Of a stretch of DNA of 64,000 nt, positions 46,778 through 56,093 are shown piece by piece (the stretch's first letter is position 1; each line of letters starts with the position of its first letter). Below the pieces are notes generated by a model. That model saw nothing but the letters and a program-made list of their open reading frames with translations, ran no database searches and was not told the DNA's origin. The stretch is from Dokdonella sp. (GTDB lineage: Bacteria; Pseudomonadota; Gammaproteobacteria; Xanthomonadales; Rhodanobacteraceae). The stretch spans positions 186,001 through 250,000 of the forward strand of contig NZ_JAGIAG010000005.1 in the NCBI RefSeq assembly GCF_017744955.1. The letters are read 5' to 3'. Made by a program: the position numbers and the translations under genes.

Positions 46778-46781
<4 letters not shown>
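46326..46781 (+). CDS. hypothetical protein
   Basis: A 151-aa soluble protein, no signal peptide or helix. It begins MTPDEAIAFVEEHGIVLESAS and contains LVEAIAGETLGGRWWAHPRGREIF, giving the look of a small mixed alpha/beta or winged-helix domain. It ends LPSFLYGQRS. I do not recognise a named family. Start ATG 46326, 14 nt after the adenosyltransferase; the stop overlaps the TTG of the amidohydrolase gene (TTGA), so it is in that operon. No function is inferred. Confidence 0.7.
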
Positions 46782-47695
<914 letters not shown>

Positions 47696-47719
47696 GCCGG
47701 CGCCTCGGCCCTGGCTGAA

Positions 47720-47733
47720 CGCGCGGGGGCGCG
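47720..47733 (+). terminator. short hairpin with T-run after amidohydrolase gene
   Basis: CGCGC-GGGG-GCGCG followed by ATCGTTT, 25 nt after the stop at 47695 and before the lptD promoter region. The stem is only 5 bp, so support is weak. Confidence 0.3.
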
Positions 47734-47800
47734 ATCGTTTGCCGCCCGCGAGCGCTTCCGGCAAGCTAGCGGTCTTGCGTCCAACGAAAAATCCGATTCC

Positions 47801-50215
47801 GTGCCTACTCGCTCCGCTTTGCGCCAGCAACGCCTGCTCGCGGCCGCCGTTCTCCTCGCCCTCGGTTCGCTCGCGCACGCGCAGGGCGACGACGCGCCGA
47901 ACTGCCCGGCCGGCGTGTTCAAGTGCCCGAAGAAGCCGATCAGCTGGGAGATGTGCACGAAGAGCGACCTGCTCGATTTCTACGTGCCGGACCTGCCGAC
48001 CACCGGCGATCGCAACAGCGCGCCGCGCGACGCCAGCGCGTTGAAGGTGACCAGCCCCGACAAGAGCCGCTACGTGCTCGAGGGCCAGGCGCAGATCAAG
48101 CAGCTCGACCTGCTGCTGCGCGCCGACCGGATCACCTACGACACGGACACCACCGACTACTCGACCGAAGGGCACGTGCGTTTCCAGGACCGCTCGATGC
48201 TGATGTCGGCCGAGCGCGCGCAGGGCAACGCCGACCTCGACCGCTGCACGCTCGAAGGCGTGCAGTACCAGCTCCTCAGCTCGCGCGGCAACGGCGTCGC
48301 GCAGGTCGCGGTGATGGAAGACGCCGATCGCACCAAGCTGACCGGCGCGCGCTACTCGACCTGCGATCTCAGCCACCAGCAGTGGGCGTTCGCCGCGCGC
48401 GAGATGACGCTCGATCGCGTCGAAGGCGTCGGCCGCGCGCGCAACGTGACGTTCCGCGTGCTCAACGTGCCGATCTTCTGGCTGCCGTACATGCGCTTCC
48501 CGCTCGACGATCGCCGCATCACCGGTTTCCTCGCGCCGACGATCGGCTACGGCAGCCGTCGCGGCCTCGACGTGACCCTGCCCTACTACCTCAACCTCGC
48601 GCCGAACTACGACGCGACCCTGATGCCGCGCATCATGAGCCAGCGCGGCTTCATGTTCGGCGCCGAGTTCCGCTACCTGACCGACGGCAGCAAGGGCGAC
48701 TTCGCCTTCGACTACATCGGCAAGGACAACAAGGCGGAGGACGAGCGGCGCGAGTACGACCAGGACATCCCCGACAGCCGCTGGTGGTATCGCTGGCGCA
48801 ATTCCACCGCGCTGAACGCGAACTGGGGCGTCGGCGTCGACGTCAACCGCGTGTCCGACGATCGCTACTTCGAGGATTTCGGTCGCGGCCTGTACAGCTC
48901 GGCGATCAGCTTCCTGCAGTCGAGCGCCTACCTCAACGGCCACGGCAGCTGGTGGAACGCCTCGATCGGCGGCGACGACTACCAGATCACCGATCCGACC
49001 CTGCCCAACCAGGCCGAACCGTACCGCCGCCTGCCGCGCGCGACGTTCACGGCCGAGAAGGCCTTCCTCGGCGACCTCACCGGCGGCGTGGAATCGGAAT
49101 TCGTCGCGTTCGGCAAGAGCAGCTTCTGGTCCGGTCCGGACGGCAGCCGCACGCGCACGCGCCCGATCGAAGGCCAGCGCCTCGACCTGTTCCCGTATCT
49201 CACCTACCCGATCGAGACCTCGGCGTACTTCATCCGTCCGCAGATCGGCTACCGCTATACGACCTACTCGCTCGACCACATCGCCAAGCCCGGCGAGCCG
49301 GGCTACAACCCGCTGCTGAAGAATCGCGACCCGAGCCGCGGCACGCCGATCTTCAGCCTCGACACCGGTCTGATCTTCGAGCGCAACTTCACCTTCCGCG
49401 ACTCGGGCTGGACGCAGACCCTGGAGCCGCGCGCGTACTACCTGCGCGTGCCGTACCGCGATCAGAACGACCTGCCGCTGTTCGACACGCAGGAAGTGCC
49501 GTTCAGCTTCGGCCAGTTGTTCCGCAGCAACCGCTTCGTCGGCGCCGATCGCCAGATGGACGCCAACAACCTGTCGCTGGCGCTGACCACGCGTTTCCTC
49601 GAGGACGCGACCGGCACCGAGCGCCTGTCGGCCAGCATCGGCCAGATCCGTTACTTCGACGACCAGCGTGTGCAGCTGCCGAACCCGGACAACACGCCGC
49701 GCAAGCCGACTGACTGGTCCGGTTCGATCTACGCCGCCGAAATCGAAGTGCGCCCGTCCGATCGCTGGCGCGTCGTGCTCGACCAGCAGTGGGATCCGAA
49801 CCGCAAGGAGACGGATCTGTCGACCTTCACCCTGCAGAACCGCTTCGGCAGCGAAGGCGTGGTCAATTTCTCCTACCGCTACCGGCGCGACTTCCTCGAG
49901 CAGGTCGATCTCTCCGGCCTGGTGCCGCTGTCGCCCGGCTGGCGCCTGATCGGGCGCTGGAACTACGCGCTGAACAATCCGAACCCGAGCCCGCTCGATC
50001 CCAAGGGCCGCGACGGGCGCACGCTGGAGCGCTTCATCGGCGTCGAGCACGACACCTGCTGCGTGTCCTGGCGCCTGCTGATGCGCGACTGGATCCGCAA
50101 CATCGAAGGCGAGCGCGACAAGGCGCTCTACTTCGAGCTGGAGTTCAAGGGCGTCGGCTCGATCGGCCAGAAGACGGACGACTTCCTGCGCCGTGGTATC
50201 CTTGGATTTCAATGA
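47801..50215 (+). CDS. lptD: LPS-assembly protein LptD
   Basis: An 804-aa outer-membrane barrel that inserts LPS with LptE. Signal peptide residues 1-27 (LLAAAVLLALGSLAHAQ). The N-terminal beta-jellyroll (LptD/OstA domain) spans about 60-190 (YVLEGQAQIKQLDLLLRADRITYD), then the 26-strand barrel region (VPIFWLPYMRFPLDDRRITGF, NLSLALTTRFLEDATGTERLS). Three Cys lie near the N-terminus (CPAG, FKCPKK, EMCTK) and a C-terminal DTCCVSW pair, matching the two non-consecutive disulfides of the family. GTG 47801 is the start; the frame is open upstream only briefly. First gene of the lptD-surA-pdxA operon. Confidence 0.95.
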   Translation: MPTRSALRQQRLLAAAVLLALGSLAHAQGDDAPNCPAGVFKCPKKPISWEMCTKSDLLDFYVPDLPTTGDRNSAPRDASALKVTSPDKSRYVLEGQAQIKQLDLLLRADRITYDTDTTDYSTEGHVRFQDRSMLMSAERAQGNADLDRCTLEGVQYQLLSSRGNGVAQVAVMEDADRTKLTGARYSTCDLSHQQWAFAAREMTLDRVEGVGRARNVTFRVLNVPIFWLPYMRFPLDDRRITGFLAPTIGYGSRRGLDVTLPYYLNLAPNYDATLMPRIMSQRGFMFGAEFRYLTDGSKGDFAFDYIGKDNKAEDERREYDQDIPDSRWWYRWRNSTALNANWGVGVDVNRVSDDRYFEDFGRGLYSSAISFLQSSAYLNGHGSWWNASIGGDDYQITDPTLPNQAEPYRRLPRATFTAEKAFLGDLTGGVESEFVAFGKSSFWSGPDGSRTRTRPIEGQRLDLFPYLTYPIETSAYFIRPQIGYRYTTYSLDHIAKPGEPGYNPLLKNRDPSRGTPIFSLDTGLIFERNFTFRDSGWTQTLEPRAYYLRVPYRDQNDLPLFDTQEVPFSFGQLFRSNRFVGADRQMDANNLSLALTTRFLEDATGTERLSASIGQIRYFDDQRVQLPNPDNTPRKPTDWSGSIYAAEIEVRPSDRWRVVLDQQWDPNRKETDLSTFTLQNRFGSEGVVNFSYRYRRDFLEQVDLSGLVPLSPGWRLIGRWNYALNNPNPSPLDPKGRDGRTLERFIGVEHDTCCVSWRLLMRDWIRNIEGERDKALYFELEFKGVGSIGQKTDDFLRRGILGFQ

Positions 50216-50218
50216 GCT

Positions 50219-50263
50219 AGCCGCGTTCGCGGCTGAACGCCGGCCCGTCGACGTCGGGCCGGC
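50219..50263 (+). other. tandem hairpins between lptD and surA
   Basis: AGCCGCGTTCGCGGCT (50219-50234) is a perfect 16-nt palindrome. It is followed at once by GCCGGCCCG-TCGACGT-CGGGCCGGC (50239-50263), a 9-bp stem with a 7-nt loop. They lie 4 nt after the lptD stop and 72 nt before surA. With no T-run they look like an attenuation, processing or RNA-stability element inside an operon. Confidence 0.5.
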
Positions 50264-50335
50264 AGCGAACGAAGAACCGCTTCCACTGTCTCTCCCCGTC
50301 GACGCGCGTCGCGCGCCGAATCACCGGAATCCCGC

Positions 50336-51664
50336 ATGAAGTCCCTGCTCGCCGCCCTGACCCTCGCCACCTTTTCCTTCGTCGCCGCGGGCGCCGCGCA
50401 CGCGCAGGCCGCCGCCGAGAGCCAGCCGCTCGACCGCATCGTCGCGGTCGTCGGCGAGGACGTCGTGCTGCAGAGCGAACTGGACCGCGACGTGTCGCGC
50501 ATCACCTCGCAGTACGCGCAGAGTCCGCAGCAGCTGCCGCCGCACGACGTGCTCGAGCGCCAGGTGCTCGACCGCCTGATCCTGCAGAAGCTGCAGCTGG
50601 CGCGTGCCGACGACACCGGCGTCAAGGTGTCCGACGCCGAGATCGACCGCTCGATGGGCGAGATCGCGCAGCAGAACGGCCTCGAACTCAGCCAGCTGCG
50701 CGGCGCGCTCACGCAGCAGGGCATCGACTACGACCAGTTCCGCCGCAACGTGCGCGACCAGCTGATCGTGCGTACGCTGCGCCAGCGCATCGCGCAGGGC
50801 CGCGCCCAGGTCAGCGACGCCGAGATCGACAGCCTGATCCGCAACGGCAACCTGCGCGGCGGCCAGCTGCACCTCGGCTACATCGTCGTCAACGTGCCCG
50901 ACGGCGCGACGCCGGACCAGATCGACGAAGCCCAGCGCAAGGCCGAGGAAGCGAAGAAGCAGATCGACGACGGCATGGATTTCTCGGCCGCCGCGATCCG
51001 CTACTCCAGCGCGCAGAACGCGCTGCAGGGCGGCGACCTCGGCTGGCGCAATCGCGACGAACTGCCGCCGGCGCTGGCCGACGCGGCCGACAAGCTGCAG
51101 GAAGGCCAGGTCTCGCCGCCGATGCGCGGCCCGAACGGCTTCCACATCATCAAGCTGCTCGGCAAGCGCGACGGCGGTGCGCAGATGGTCACCGAGTACC
51201 ACGCGCGCCACATCCTGATGAAGCCGAGCGAACTGCTGTCGAGCGACGAGGCGCACAAGCAGCTCGCCGCCGTGCGCCAGAAGATCGCCGCCGGCGAAGA
51301 TTTCGAGAAGGCCGCCAGGGAATCCTCGCAGGACGACGCCACCGCGCGCCTCGGCGGCGACCTCGGCTGGTTCAGCGGCACCGCCTACGGCTCGCGCGTC
51401 GCCGAGCAGCTGCAGAACATGAAGCCGGGCGACGTCTCGCAGCCGTTCGAGACCGACGCCGGCTGGCACATCCTGCAGCTGGTCGACACGCGCAACACCG
51501 ACAAGTCCGGCGAGCTGCAGCGCGACCAGGCGCGCAACATCCTGTACCAGCGCAAGGCCGAGGACGAGTACGAGAGCTTCCTGCGCCAGATCCGCAGCGA
51601 AGCCTACGTCGACATCCGCCTGCCCGGCGGCAACACGCCGCCGAAGCCCGCGACGACTCCGTAA
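50336..51664 (+). CDS. surA: periplasmic chaperone/peptidyl-prolyl isomerase SurA
   Basis: A 442-aa periplasmic chaperone for outer-membrane proteins, including LptD. Signal peptide residues 1-23 (LTLATFSFVAAGAAHA). The N-terminal SurA domain begins LDRIVAVVGEDVVLQSELD; two parvulin domains follow, at about 170-275 (LGYIVVNVP...GWRNRDELPPALADA) and 285-390 (ARHILMKPSELLSS, LGWFSGTAYG, GWHILQLVDTRN). The C-terminal helix is QRDQARNILYQRKAEDEYESF. It has two parvulin domains like E. coli SurA (428 aa). The start is ATG 50336, 120 nt after lptD; followed by pdxA after 14 nt. Confidence 0.95.
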   Translation: MKSLLAALTLATFSFVAAGAAHAQAAAESQPLDRIVAVVGEDVVLQSELDRDVSRITSQYAQSPQQLPPHDVLERQVLDRLILQKLQLARADDTGVKVSDAEIDRSMGEIAQQNGLELSQLRGALTQQGIDYDQFRRNVRDQLIVRTLRQRIAQGRAQVSDAEIDSLIRNGNLRGGQLHLGYIVVNVPDGATPDQIDEAQRKAEEAKKQIDDGMDFSAAAIRYSSAQNALQGGDLGWRNRDELPPALADAADKLQEGQVSPPMRGPNGFHIIKLLGKRDGGAQMVTEYHARHILMKPSELLSSDEAHKQLAAVRQKIAAGEDFEKAARESSQDDATARLGGDLGWFSGTAYGSRVAEQLQNMKPGDVSQPFETDAGWHILQLVDTRNTDKSGELQRDQARNILYQRKAEDEYESFLRQIRSEAYVDIRLPGGNTPPKPATTP

Positions 51665-51678
51665 GCGCCGCCGCTCCG

Positions 51679-52695
51679 GTGACCGCGCTGCCGCGTCTCG
51701 CGCTCACCGCCGGCGAGCCGGCCGGCATCGGACCGGAGCTGATCGCGAAACTGGCGGCGAGCGATCTCGCCGCCGATCTCGTCGCGATCGCCGACGCCGA
51801 TCTGCTCGCCGACGCCGCCCGTCGCGCCGGCGTCGATCTCGACCTGGAAACCTACGATCCGAACCGCGCGCCGACCGCGCGCGCGCGCGGCCGCCTGCGC
51901 GTCGCGCCGATCCCGTTGCGCGCCGCGGCGGCGCCGGGAACGCTCGATCCGCGCAATGCGGCTTACGTGCTGGCCACGCTGGCGCGTGCCGCCGACGGCG
52001 CCGCCGACGGCGAATTCGCCGCGATCGTGACCGCGCCGGTGCACAAGGGCGTCGTCAACGACGCCGGCATCGCGTTCACCGGCCACACCGAATTCTTCGC
52101 GCAGCGCGCCGGCCGCGACGTCGTCATGATGCTGACCGCGGCGAACGCCGGCGGCCGCGCCGCCAGCGGCGGCGACCTGCGCGTGGCGCTGGCGACCACG
52201 CACCTGCCGCTCGCGGCGGTACCCGCCGCGATCCGCCGCGACGATCTGGTCAGGCACCTGCACATCCTCTGCGACGAGCTGATCGCACGGTTCGGCATCG
52301 CCGCGCCGCGCGTGGCCGTGCTCGGCCTCAACCCGCACGCCGGCGAAGGCGGCCATCTCGGTCGCGAGGAGATCGACGAGATCGCCCCGGCGATCGCGCG
52401 GCTGCGCTCGGCCGGCTTCGACGTGCAGGGGCCGCTCCCGGCCGACACCGCCTTCGTGCCGACGCAGCTCGCGCGCTACGACGCCGTGTTCGCGATGTAC
52501 CACGACCAGGGCCTGCCGGTGCTCAAGCACGCCGGCTTCGGTCATGCGGTCAACGTCACCCTCGGCCTGCCCTACATCCGCACCTCGGTCGACCACGGCA
52601 CCGCGCTCGACCTCGCCGGCAGCGGCCGCGCCGATGCGGGGAGTATCATCGCCGCGACCGACCTCGCCATGCGCCTAGCCGAACGCAGCTCATGA
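51679..52695 (+). CDS. pdxA: 4-hydroxythreonine-4-phosphate dehydrogenase PdxA
   Basis: A 338-aa NAD-dependent enzyme of the DXP-dependent pyridoxal 5'-phosphate pathway. Family stretches: LALTAGEPAGIGPELIAKL at residues 7-25, IVTAPVHKGVVNDAGIAFTGHTEFFAQ near 115-140 (metal-binding His), VLGLNPHAGEGGHLGREE near 214 (His) and AMYHDQGLPVLK near 273 (His), then TSVDHGTALDLAGSGRAD. GTG 51679 is the start, 14 nt after surA. The last bases overlap the ATG of a methyltransferase gene (ATGA), whereas relatives usually have rsmA here. Confidence 0.95.
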   Translation: MTALPRLALTAGEPAGIGPELIAKLAASDLAADLVAIADADLLADAARRAGVDLDLETYDPNRAPTARARGRLRVAPIPLRAAAAPGTLDPRNAAYVLATLARAADGAADGEFAAIVTAPVHKGVVNDAGIAFTGHTEFFAQRAGRDVVMMLTAANAGGRAASGGDLRVALATTHLPLAAVPAAIRRDDLVRHLHILCDELIARFGIAAPRVAVLGLNPHAGEGGHLGREEIDEIAPAIARLRSAGFDVQGPLPADTAFVPTQLARYDAVFAMYHDQGLPVLKHAGFGHAVNVTLGLPYIRTSVDHGTALDLAGSGRADAGSIIAATDLAMRLAERSS

Positions 52696-53837
52696 ACCTC
52701 AGTCGCCTCCGCTCGCTTTGGCATCATCCCCAACGCAGCCCCGGCGACGCTCCCGAATCCCTGATCTCCGAACTCTATCGCGGCCTGCTCGGCCGCGAGC
52801 CCGACCAGGGCGGCCTGCGTTCGCACGCCGACGCGCTCAGATCCGGCACCGCGCTGGCCGACATCGCGCGCACGATGGTCGAGTCGGACGAATTCAGCCA
52901 GCGCCAGAAGTACCTGCGCGTGCCGCCGACCGAACTGCCGGACCTGACCGAGCGCTTTCCGCAGCGCTATCGGCGCAACCCGGACGGCACCAGCACCCTG
53001 ACGATCTCCGACGATCGCGAGTTCGACGAACTCGAAGCCGCCATCCACGAACACCGCTACTACGACAGCTTCGGCGTCTGGTCGCCGGTCGTCGACGTCG
53101 ACAAGCGCGTGACGGCGGCGCTGGTCGCCGGATTCGGCGCGAAGCGCTGCCTGGAAATCGGCTGCTTCACCGGTCCCGTGCTGAGCCTGCTGCACGAACG
53201 CGGCATCGAGACGACCGGCGTGGAGATCAGCCACCTCGCCTTCGTGCTGGCCTATCCGTCGATCAAGAACCGCATCCGCTACGGCGATCTGCTCTCGCTG
53301 GACCTGCAGCCGCCGTACGACGCCGTGCTGGCGATGGACATCCTCGAGCATTTCAATCCGCTCAAGCTCGACCGCTATCTGGAGCGCATGCGCCAGTTGC
53401 TCGACCGCGACGGCTACTGCCTGATCAATTCGCCGATGTTCGGCCGCGACGAGGTGTTCGGCGACGTCGACATCCCGCTGCCGGAATGGCGCGCCGCCGG
53501 TCCCGCCTCGTTCTGGCGCCACCTGCACTGCGACGCGCGCGGCTGGCCGGAGCATGGGCACCTGGTCTGGGCCAGTCCGTCCTGGTGGGAGAGCCGCTTC
53601 GCCGCGCACGGACTCGTGCGCGACAAGGACGTCGAGCACCGCATCCACGCGAGCCTGGCCGGATTCTTCGCCACGTACGCGCCCGCACGGCGCACGTTCT
53701 TCGTGCTCAAGCGCGAGGACAACGCGAAGTCCTCGCGCGAGGTCGCCGATCGCGTGGCCGGCGAACTGGCCGGCGTGCTCGCCACCGAACCCGGGCTCGC
53801 CGACGCTGCGAGCGCCGCTCTGCGTGGTGGGGTGTGA
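52692..53837 (+). CDS. DUF4214 domain-methyltransferase
   Basis: A 381-aa two-part protein. Residues 20-70 match a DUF4214 module (LISELYRGLLGREPDQGGLRSHADALRSG, then EFSQRQKY), usually found in glycan or surface proteins. Residues 110-340 form a SAM methyltransferase: CLEIGCFTGPVLSLLHERG near 150, GVEISHLAF, VLAMDILEHFNPLKLDRYLERM near 215 and YCLINSPMFGRDEVFGD near 240. The combination resembles methyltransferases of surface polysaccharide loci. It overlaps pdxA by ATGA, so it is read as part of the lptD operon, an unusual position. No substrate is known. It ends 13 nt before the first repeat. Confidence 0.85.
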   Translation: MNLSRLRSLWHHPQRSPGDAPESLISELYRGLLGREPDQGGLRSHADALRSGTALADIARTMVESDEFSQRQKYLRVPPTELPDLTERFPQRYRRNPDGTSTLTISDDREFDELEAAIHEHRYYDSFGVWSPVVDVDKRVTAALVAGFGAKRCLEIGCFTGPVLSLLHERGIETTGVEISHLAFVLAYPSIKNRIRYGDLLSLDLQPPYDAVLAMDILEHFNPLKLDRYLERMRQLLDRDGYCLINSPMFGRDEVFGDVDIPLPEWRAAGPASFWRHLHCDARGWPEHGHLVWASPSWWESRFAAHGLVRDKDVEHRIHASLAGFFATYAPARRTFFVLKREDNAKSSREVADRVAGELAGVLATEPGLADAASAALRGGV

Positions 53838-53849
53838 GAAGGGCACTTC

Positions 53850-53930
53850 GACGCGGATCAACTGGAAAGAACGCGGATAGAGCTTTTTCTTGATCCGCGT
53901 CTATCTGCGTCGATCCGCGTCCAGCTTGCC
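53850..53930. repeat. dispersed repeat copy 1 (cgatccgcgtc units)
   Basis: GACGCGGATCA at 53850-53860 is the exact inverse of TGATCCGCGTC at 53891-53901. ACGCGGATAGA at 53871-53881 is inverse (10 of 11) to TCTATCTGCGT at 53900-53910. A further CGATCCGCGTCC follows at 53911-53922 and a third CGATCCGCGTCC about 35 nt on, at 53956. A similar copy with the same order lies at 55972-56059. The 3' end of lysR reads into this copy. Confidence 0.7.
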
Positions 53931-54866
53931 CTCGCTTCCGCCGCGATCTCCGTGTCGATCCGCGTCCGGCTTGCTCCTGCCCCGCCGATGCGCCAGCGCG
54001 CAGTGCAGGAACGCCGCCAGCGTCGCGCCGCGGTAGCGCTCGCGGTGCACGACCAGGGCCAGTTTGCGGCGCAGGTCGAGGAACGGAACTTTCAGGGCGA
54101 CCAGCTTGCCGGCGGCGACCGCGTCCGCGATCGCGACGGCGGGCAGGCAGCCGATGCCTAGGCCCGCGATCACCGCCTGCTTGATCGCCTCGCTCTGGCC
54201 GAGTTCGAGCACGACTTCGAGCGGCCCGAGCGCGTCGCGGCTCGCATCCTCGAACAGTTGGCGCGTGGCCGAACCGCTTTCGCGCAGGATCCAGCGCTCG
54301 CCGGCGAAATCGCGCGCATGCAGGCGCTTTCGCCGCGCCAGCGGATGGTCGGCGCGCGCGCAGATCTTCAGTTCGTCCTCGCGCCAGGGAATGCTTTCGA
54401 TCTCGGCCTGCGCCGCCGGTCCCTCGACGCAGCCGACGTCGAGGCTGAAATCGAGCAGGCCGGCGATGATCTCCGCCGTGTTGGCGACGCGCAGGCTCAA
54501 GCGCACCGCCGGATGCGCGGCGACGAAACCGCCGAGCAGCTCGCCGACCAGATAGTTGCCGATCGTGTTGCTCGCGCCGATCGCGAGCGCGCCCCGCGGC
54601 TTCGCCGTCGCGGCGCCTTCGCCGAGTTCGCGCAGGCGCTCGACGATCTCTCGCGCGCGCGGCAGCAGCGCGCGCCCCTGTTCGTTCAGATGCAGCCGGC
54701 GCTGGTGACGGTCGAACAACGTCGTGCCGAGCAGACGCTCCAGTTCGGCCAGGGCCATGCTCGCCGCCGGCTGCGTCAGGCCGAGCTGCGCGGCCGCCGC
54801 GCGCACGCTGCCGGCGGCGGCGATCGTGCTGAACACTTCGAGTTGCCGCGGGCTGATCGCGATCAT
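53901..54866 (-). CDS. LysR family transcriptional regulator
   Basis: A 321-aa regulator. The N-terminal winged helix has LEVFSTIAAAGSVRAAAAQLG and LTQPAASMALAELERLLGTTLF at residues 9-51. The effector domain spans 90-295 (GALAIGASNTIGNYLVGELLGGF, AVIAGLGIGCLPAVAIADAV). The layout matches YeiE/CysB-like regulators found divergent to YeiH transporters. ATG 54866 has AAGGA about 7 nt upstream. The last ~25 residues (SKPDADRHGDRGGSEGKLD...) are encoded by the dispersed repeat at 53901-53970 and are probably an accidental extension past an ancestral stop. It likely regulates the divergent transporter. Confidence 0.9.
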   Translation of the reverse strand: MIAISPRQLEVFSTIAAAGSVRAAAAQLGLTQPAASMALAELERLLGTTLFDRHQRRLHLNEQGRALLPRAREIVERLRELGEGAATAKPRGALAIGASNTIGNYLVGELLGGFVAAHPAVRLSLRVANTAEIIAGLLDFSLDVGCVEGPAAQAEIESIPWREDELKICARADHPLARRKRLHARDFAGERWILRESGSATRQLFEDASRDALGPLEVVLELGQSEAIKQAVIAGLGIGCLPAVAIADAVAAGKLVALKVPFLDLRRKLALVVHRERYRGATLAAFLHCALAHRRGRSKPDADRHGDRGGSEGKLDADRRR

Positions 54867-54957
54867 CAGGAATCCTTATAACCGTCATCATGACTAACGA
54901 TTATCTTTATATGACGGATGATTCGAAAATGCGCGTGCCGCCTCTCCCGGTCCGCCC
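54867..54957. promoter_or_regulatory. lysR-yeiH divergent control region
   Basis: 91 nt, AT-rich compared with its flanks. TTATAA at 54876-54881 suits the lysR -10 box and TTATAT at 54907-54912 the yeiH -10 box. GTCATCATGAC at 54884-54894 is a perfect dyad. CCGTCAT (54882-54888) is repeated in inverse as ATGACGG (54911-54917). These are candidate LysR binding sites. Confidence 0.55.
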
Positions 54958-55953
54958 ATGTCCTCCGTCGCCGCCCGCCTTCCCGGTCTCCTCTTCGCGC
55001 TCCTGCTCGGTCTCGCCGGGCTCGCCCTGGCCGCATTGCCCGCGCTGGCCGGATTGCAGCTGTCGGCGCTGACGCTGGCGATCGCGCTCGGCATGCTGCT
55101 CGGCAACCTCGCCGGCGCGCGCCTGCCCGCACGGCTGTCGCCCGGCATCGCGTTCGCGCAGCGCGAGCTGCTGCGCGCCGGCATCGTGCTGTACGGCCTG
55201 CGCATCAGCTTCCAGCAGATCGCCGACGTCGGTCCGGGCGCGCTGCTGCTCGACCTGATCGTCGTCGCCAGCACGCTCGGCCTCGGCCTGTGGATCGGCC
55301 GGCGCTGGCTCGGCCTCGATCGCGACACCGCCTTGCTGACCGCCTGCGGCAGCGCCATCTGCGGCGCGGCCGCCGTGCTGGCGACCGAGCGCCTGCTGAA
55401 ACCGGAAGCGAGCAAGGTCGCGATCGCGATCGCCGGCGTGGTGCTGTTCGGCACCGTGAACATCTTTCTCTATCCGCAGCTGGCGTCGTGGCTGGCGCTG
55501 CCGCCGGAGACCTACGGCATCTACACCGGCGCGACCGTGCACGAGGTGGCGCAGGTGGTCGCCGCCGGCAACGCGGTCAGCCCGGCCGCAGCGGATACCG
55601 CGGTGATCGTCAAGCTGACGCGCGTATTGCTGCTGGTGCCGTTCCTGTTCCTGCTCGGTGGCTGGCAGGCGCGTGCCGGCGGCGCGGGCGGGCGCATCAC
55701 GGTGCCTTGGTTCGCGCTCGCCTTCGTCGGCGTCTGCGCGCTGAACTCGACGATCGAATTGCCGCCGGGCCTGCGCACGGCACTGCTCGACCTGGACACG
55801 CTGCTGCTGGCCACCGCGATGGGCGCGCTCGGCCTCGAGACGCGCGTCTCGCGCCTGCGTGCGCTCGGTCCCAAGCCGCTGCTGCTCGCCTTCGCGCTGT
55901 TCGTCTGGCTGACCGTCGGCGGCTACTGGCTCACGCGCTGGCTGGTTGCTTGA
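54958..55953 (+). CDS. YeiH family putative sulfate exporter
   Basis: A 331-aa inner-membrane protein with about 10 helices. Family hallmarks: LTLAIALGMLLGN near residue 38, AGIVLYGLRISFQQIADVG near 72, LTACGSAICGAAAVLATERLL near 125 (conserved CGSAICG) and TGATVHEVAQVVAAG near 188. YeiH proteins are annotated as putative sulfate/sulfite exporters, with physiological substrate unsettled. The ATG at 54958 follows CTCTCCCGGTCCGCCC, a weak RBS. Divergent from a LysR regulator, as in E. coli yeiE-yeiH. The repeat copy at 55972 begins 19 nt downstream. Confidence 0.9.
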   Translation: MSSVAARLPGLLFALLLGLAGLALAALPALAGLQLSALTLAIALGMLLGNLAGARLPARLSPGIAFAQRELLRAGIVLYGLRISFQQIADVGPGALLLDLIVVASTLGLGLWIGRRWLGLDRDTALLTACGSAICGAAAVLATERLLKPEASKVAIAIAGVVLFGTVNIFLYPQLASWLALPPETYGIYTGATVHEVAQVVAAGNAVSPAAADTAVIVKLTRVLLLVPFLFLLGGWQARAGGAGGRITVPWFALAFVGVCALNSTIELPPGLRTALLDLDTLLLATAMGALGLETRVSRLRALGPKPLLLAFALFVWLTVGGYWLTRWLVA

Positions 55954-55971
55954 CGCGAGAGCGGAAAGCCG

Positions 55972-56059
55972 GACGCGGATCAATGCCGATGGAAGCGAAT
56001 TGAGGCAAACAGAATTTCTGATACGCGTTCATCCGCGTCGATCCACGTCCAAGCCTTCG
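55972..56059. repeat. dispersed repeat copy 2
   Basis: It opens with GACGCGGATCA (55972-55982), identical to copy 1. After about 36 nt the right arm reads TGATACGCGTTCATCCGCGT, then CGATCCACGTCCAAGCC, a diverged version of copy 1's TGATCCGCGTCTATCTGCGT, CGATCCGCGTCCAGCTT. Both copies have the same orientation and lie 2.1 kb apart around lysR-yeiH. Confidence 0.65.
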
Positions 56060-56093
56060 CTCCCGACGCCTGCCCATCCGCTACGATGCGCGC

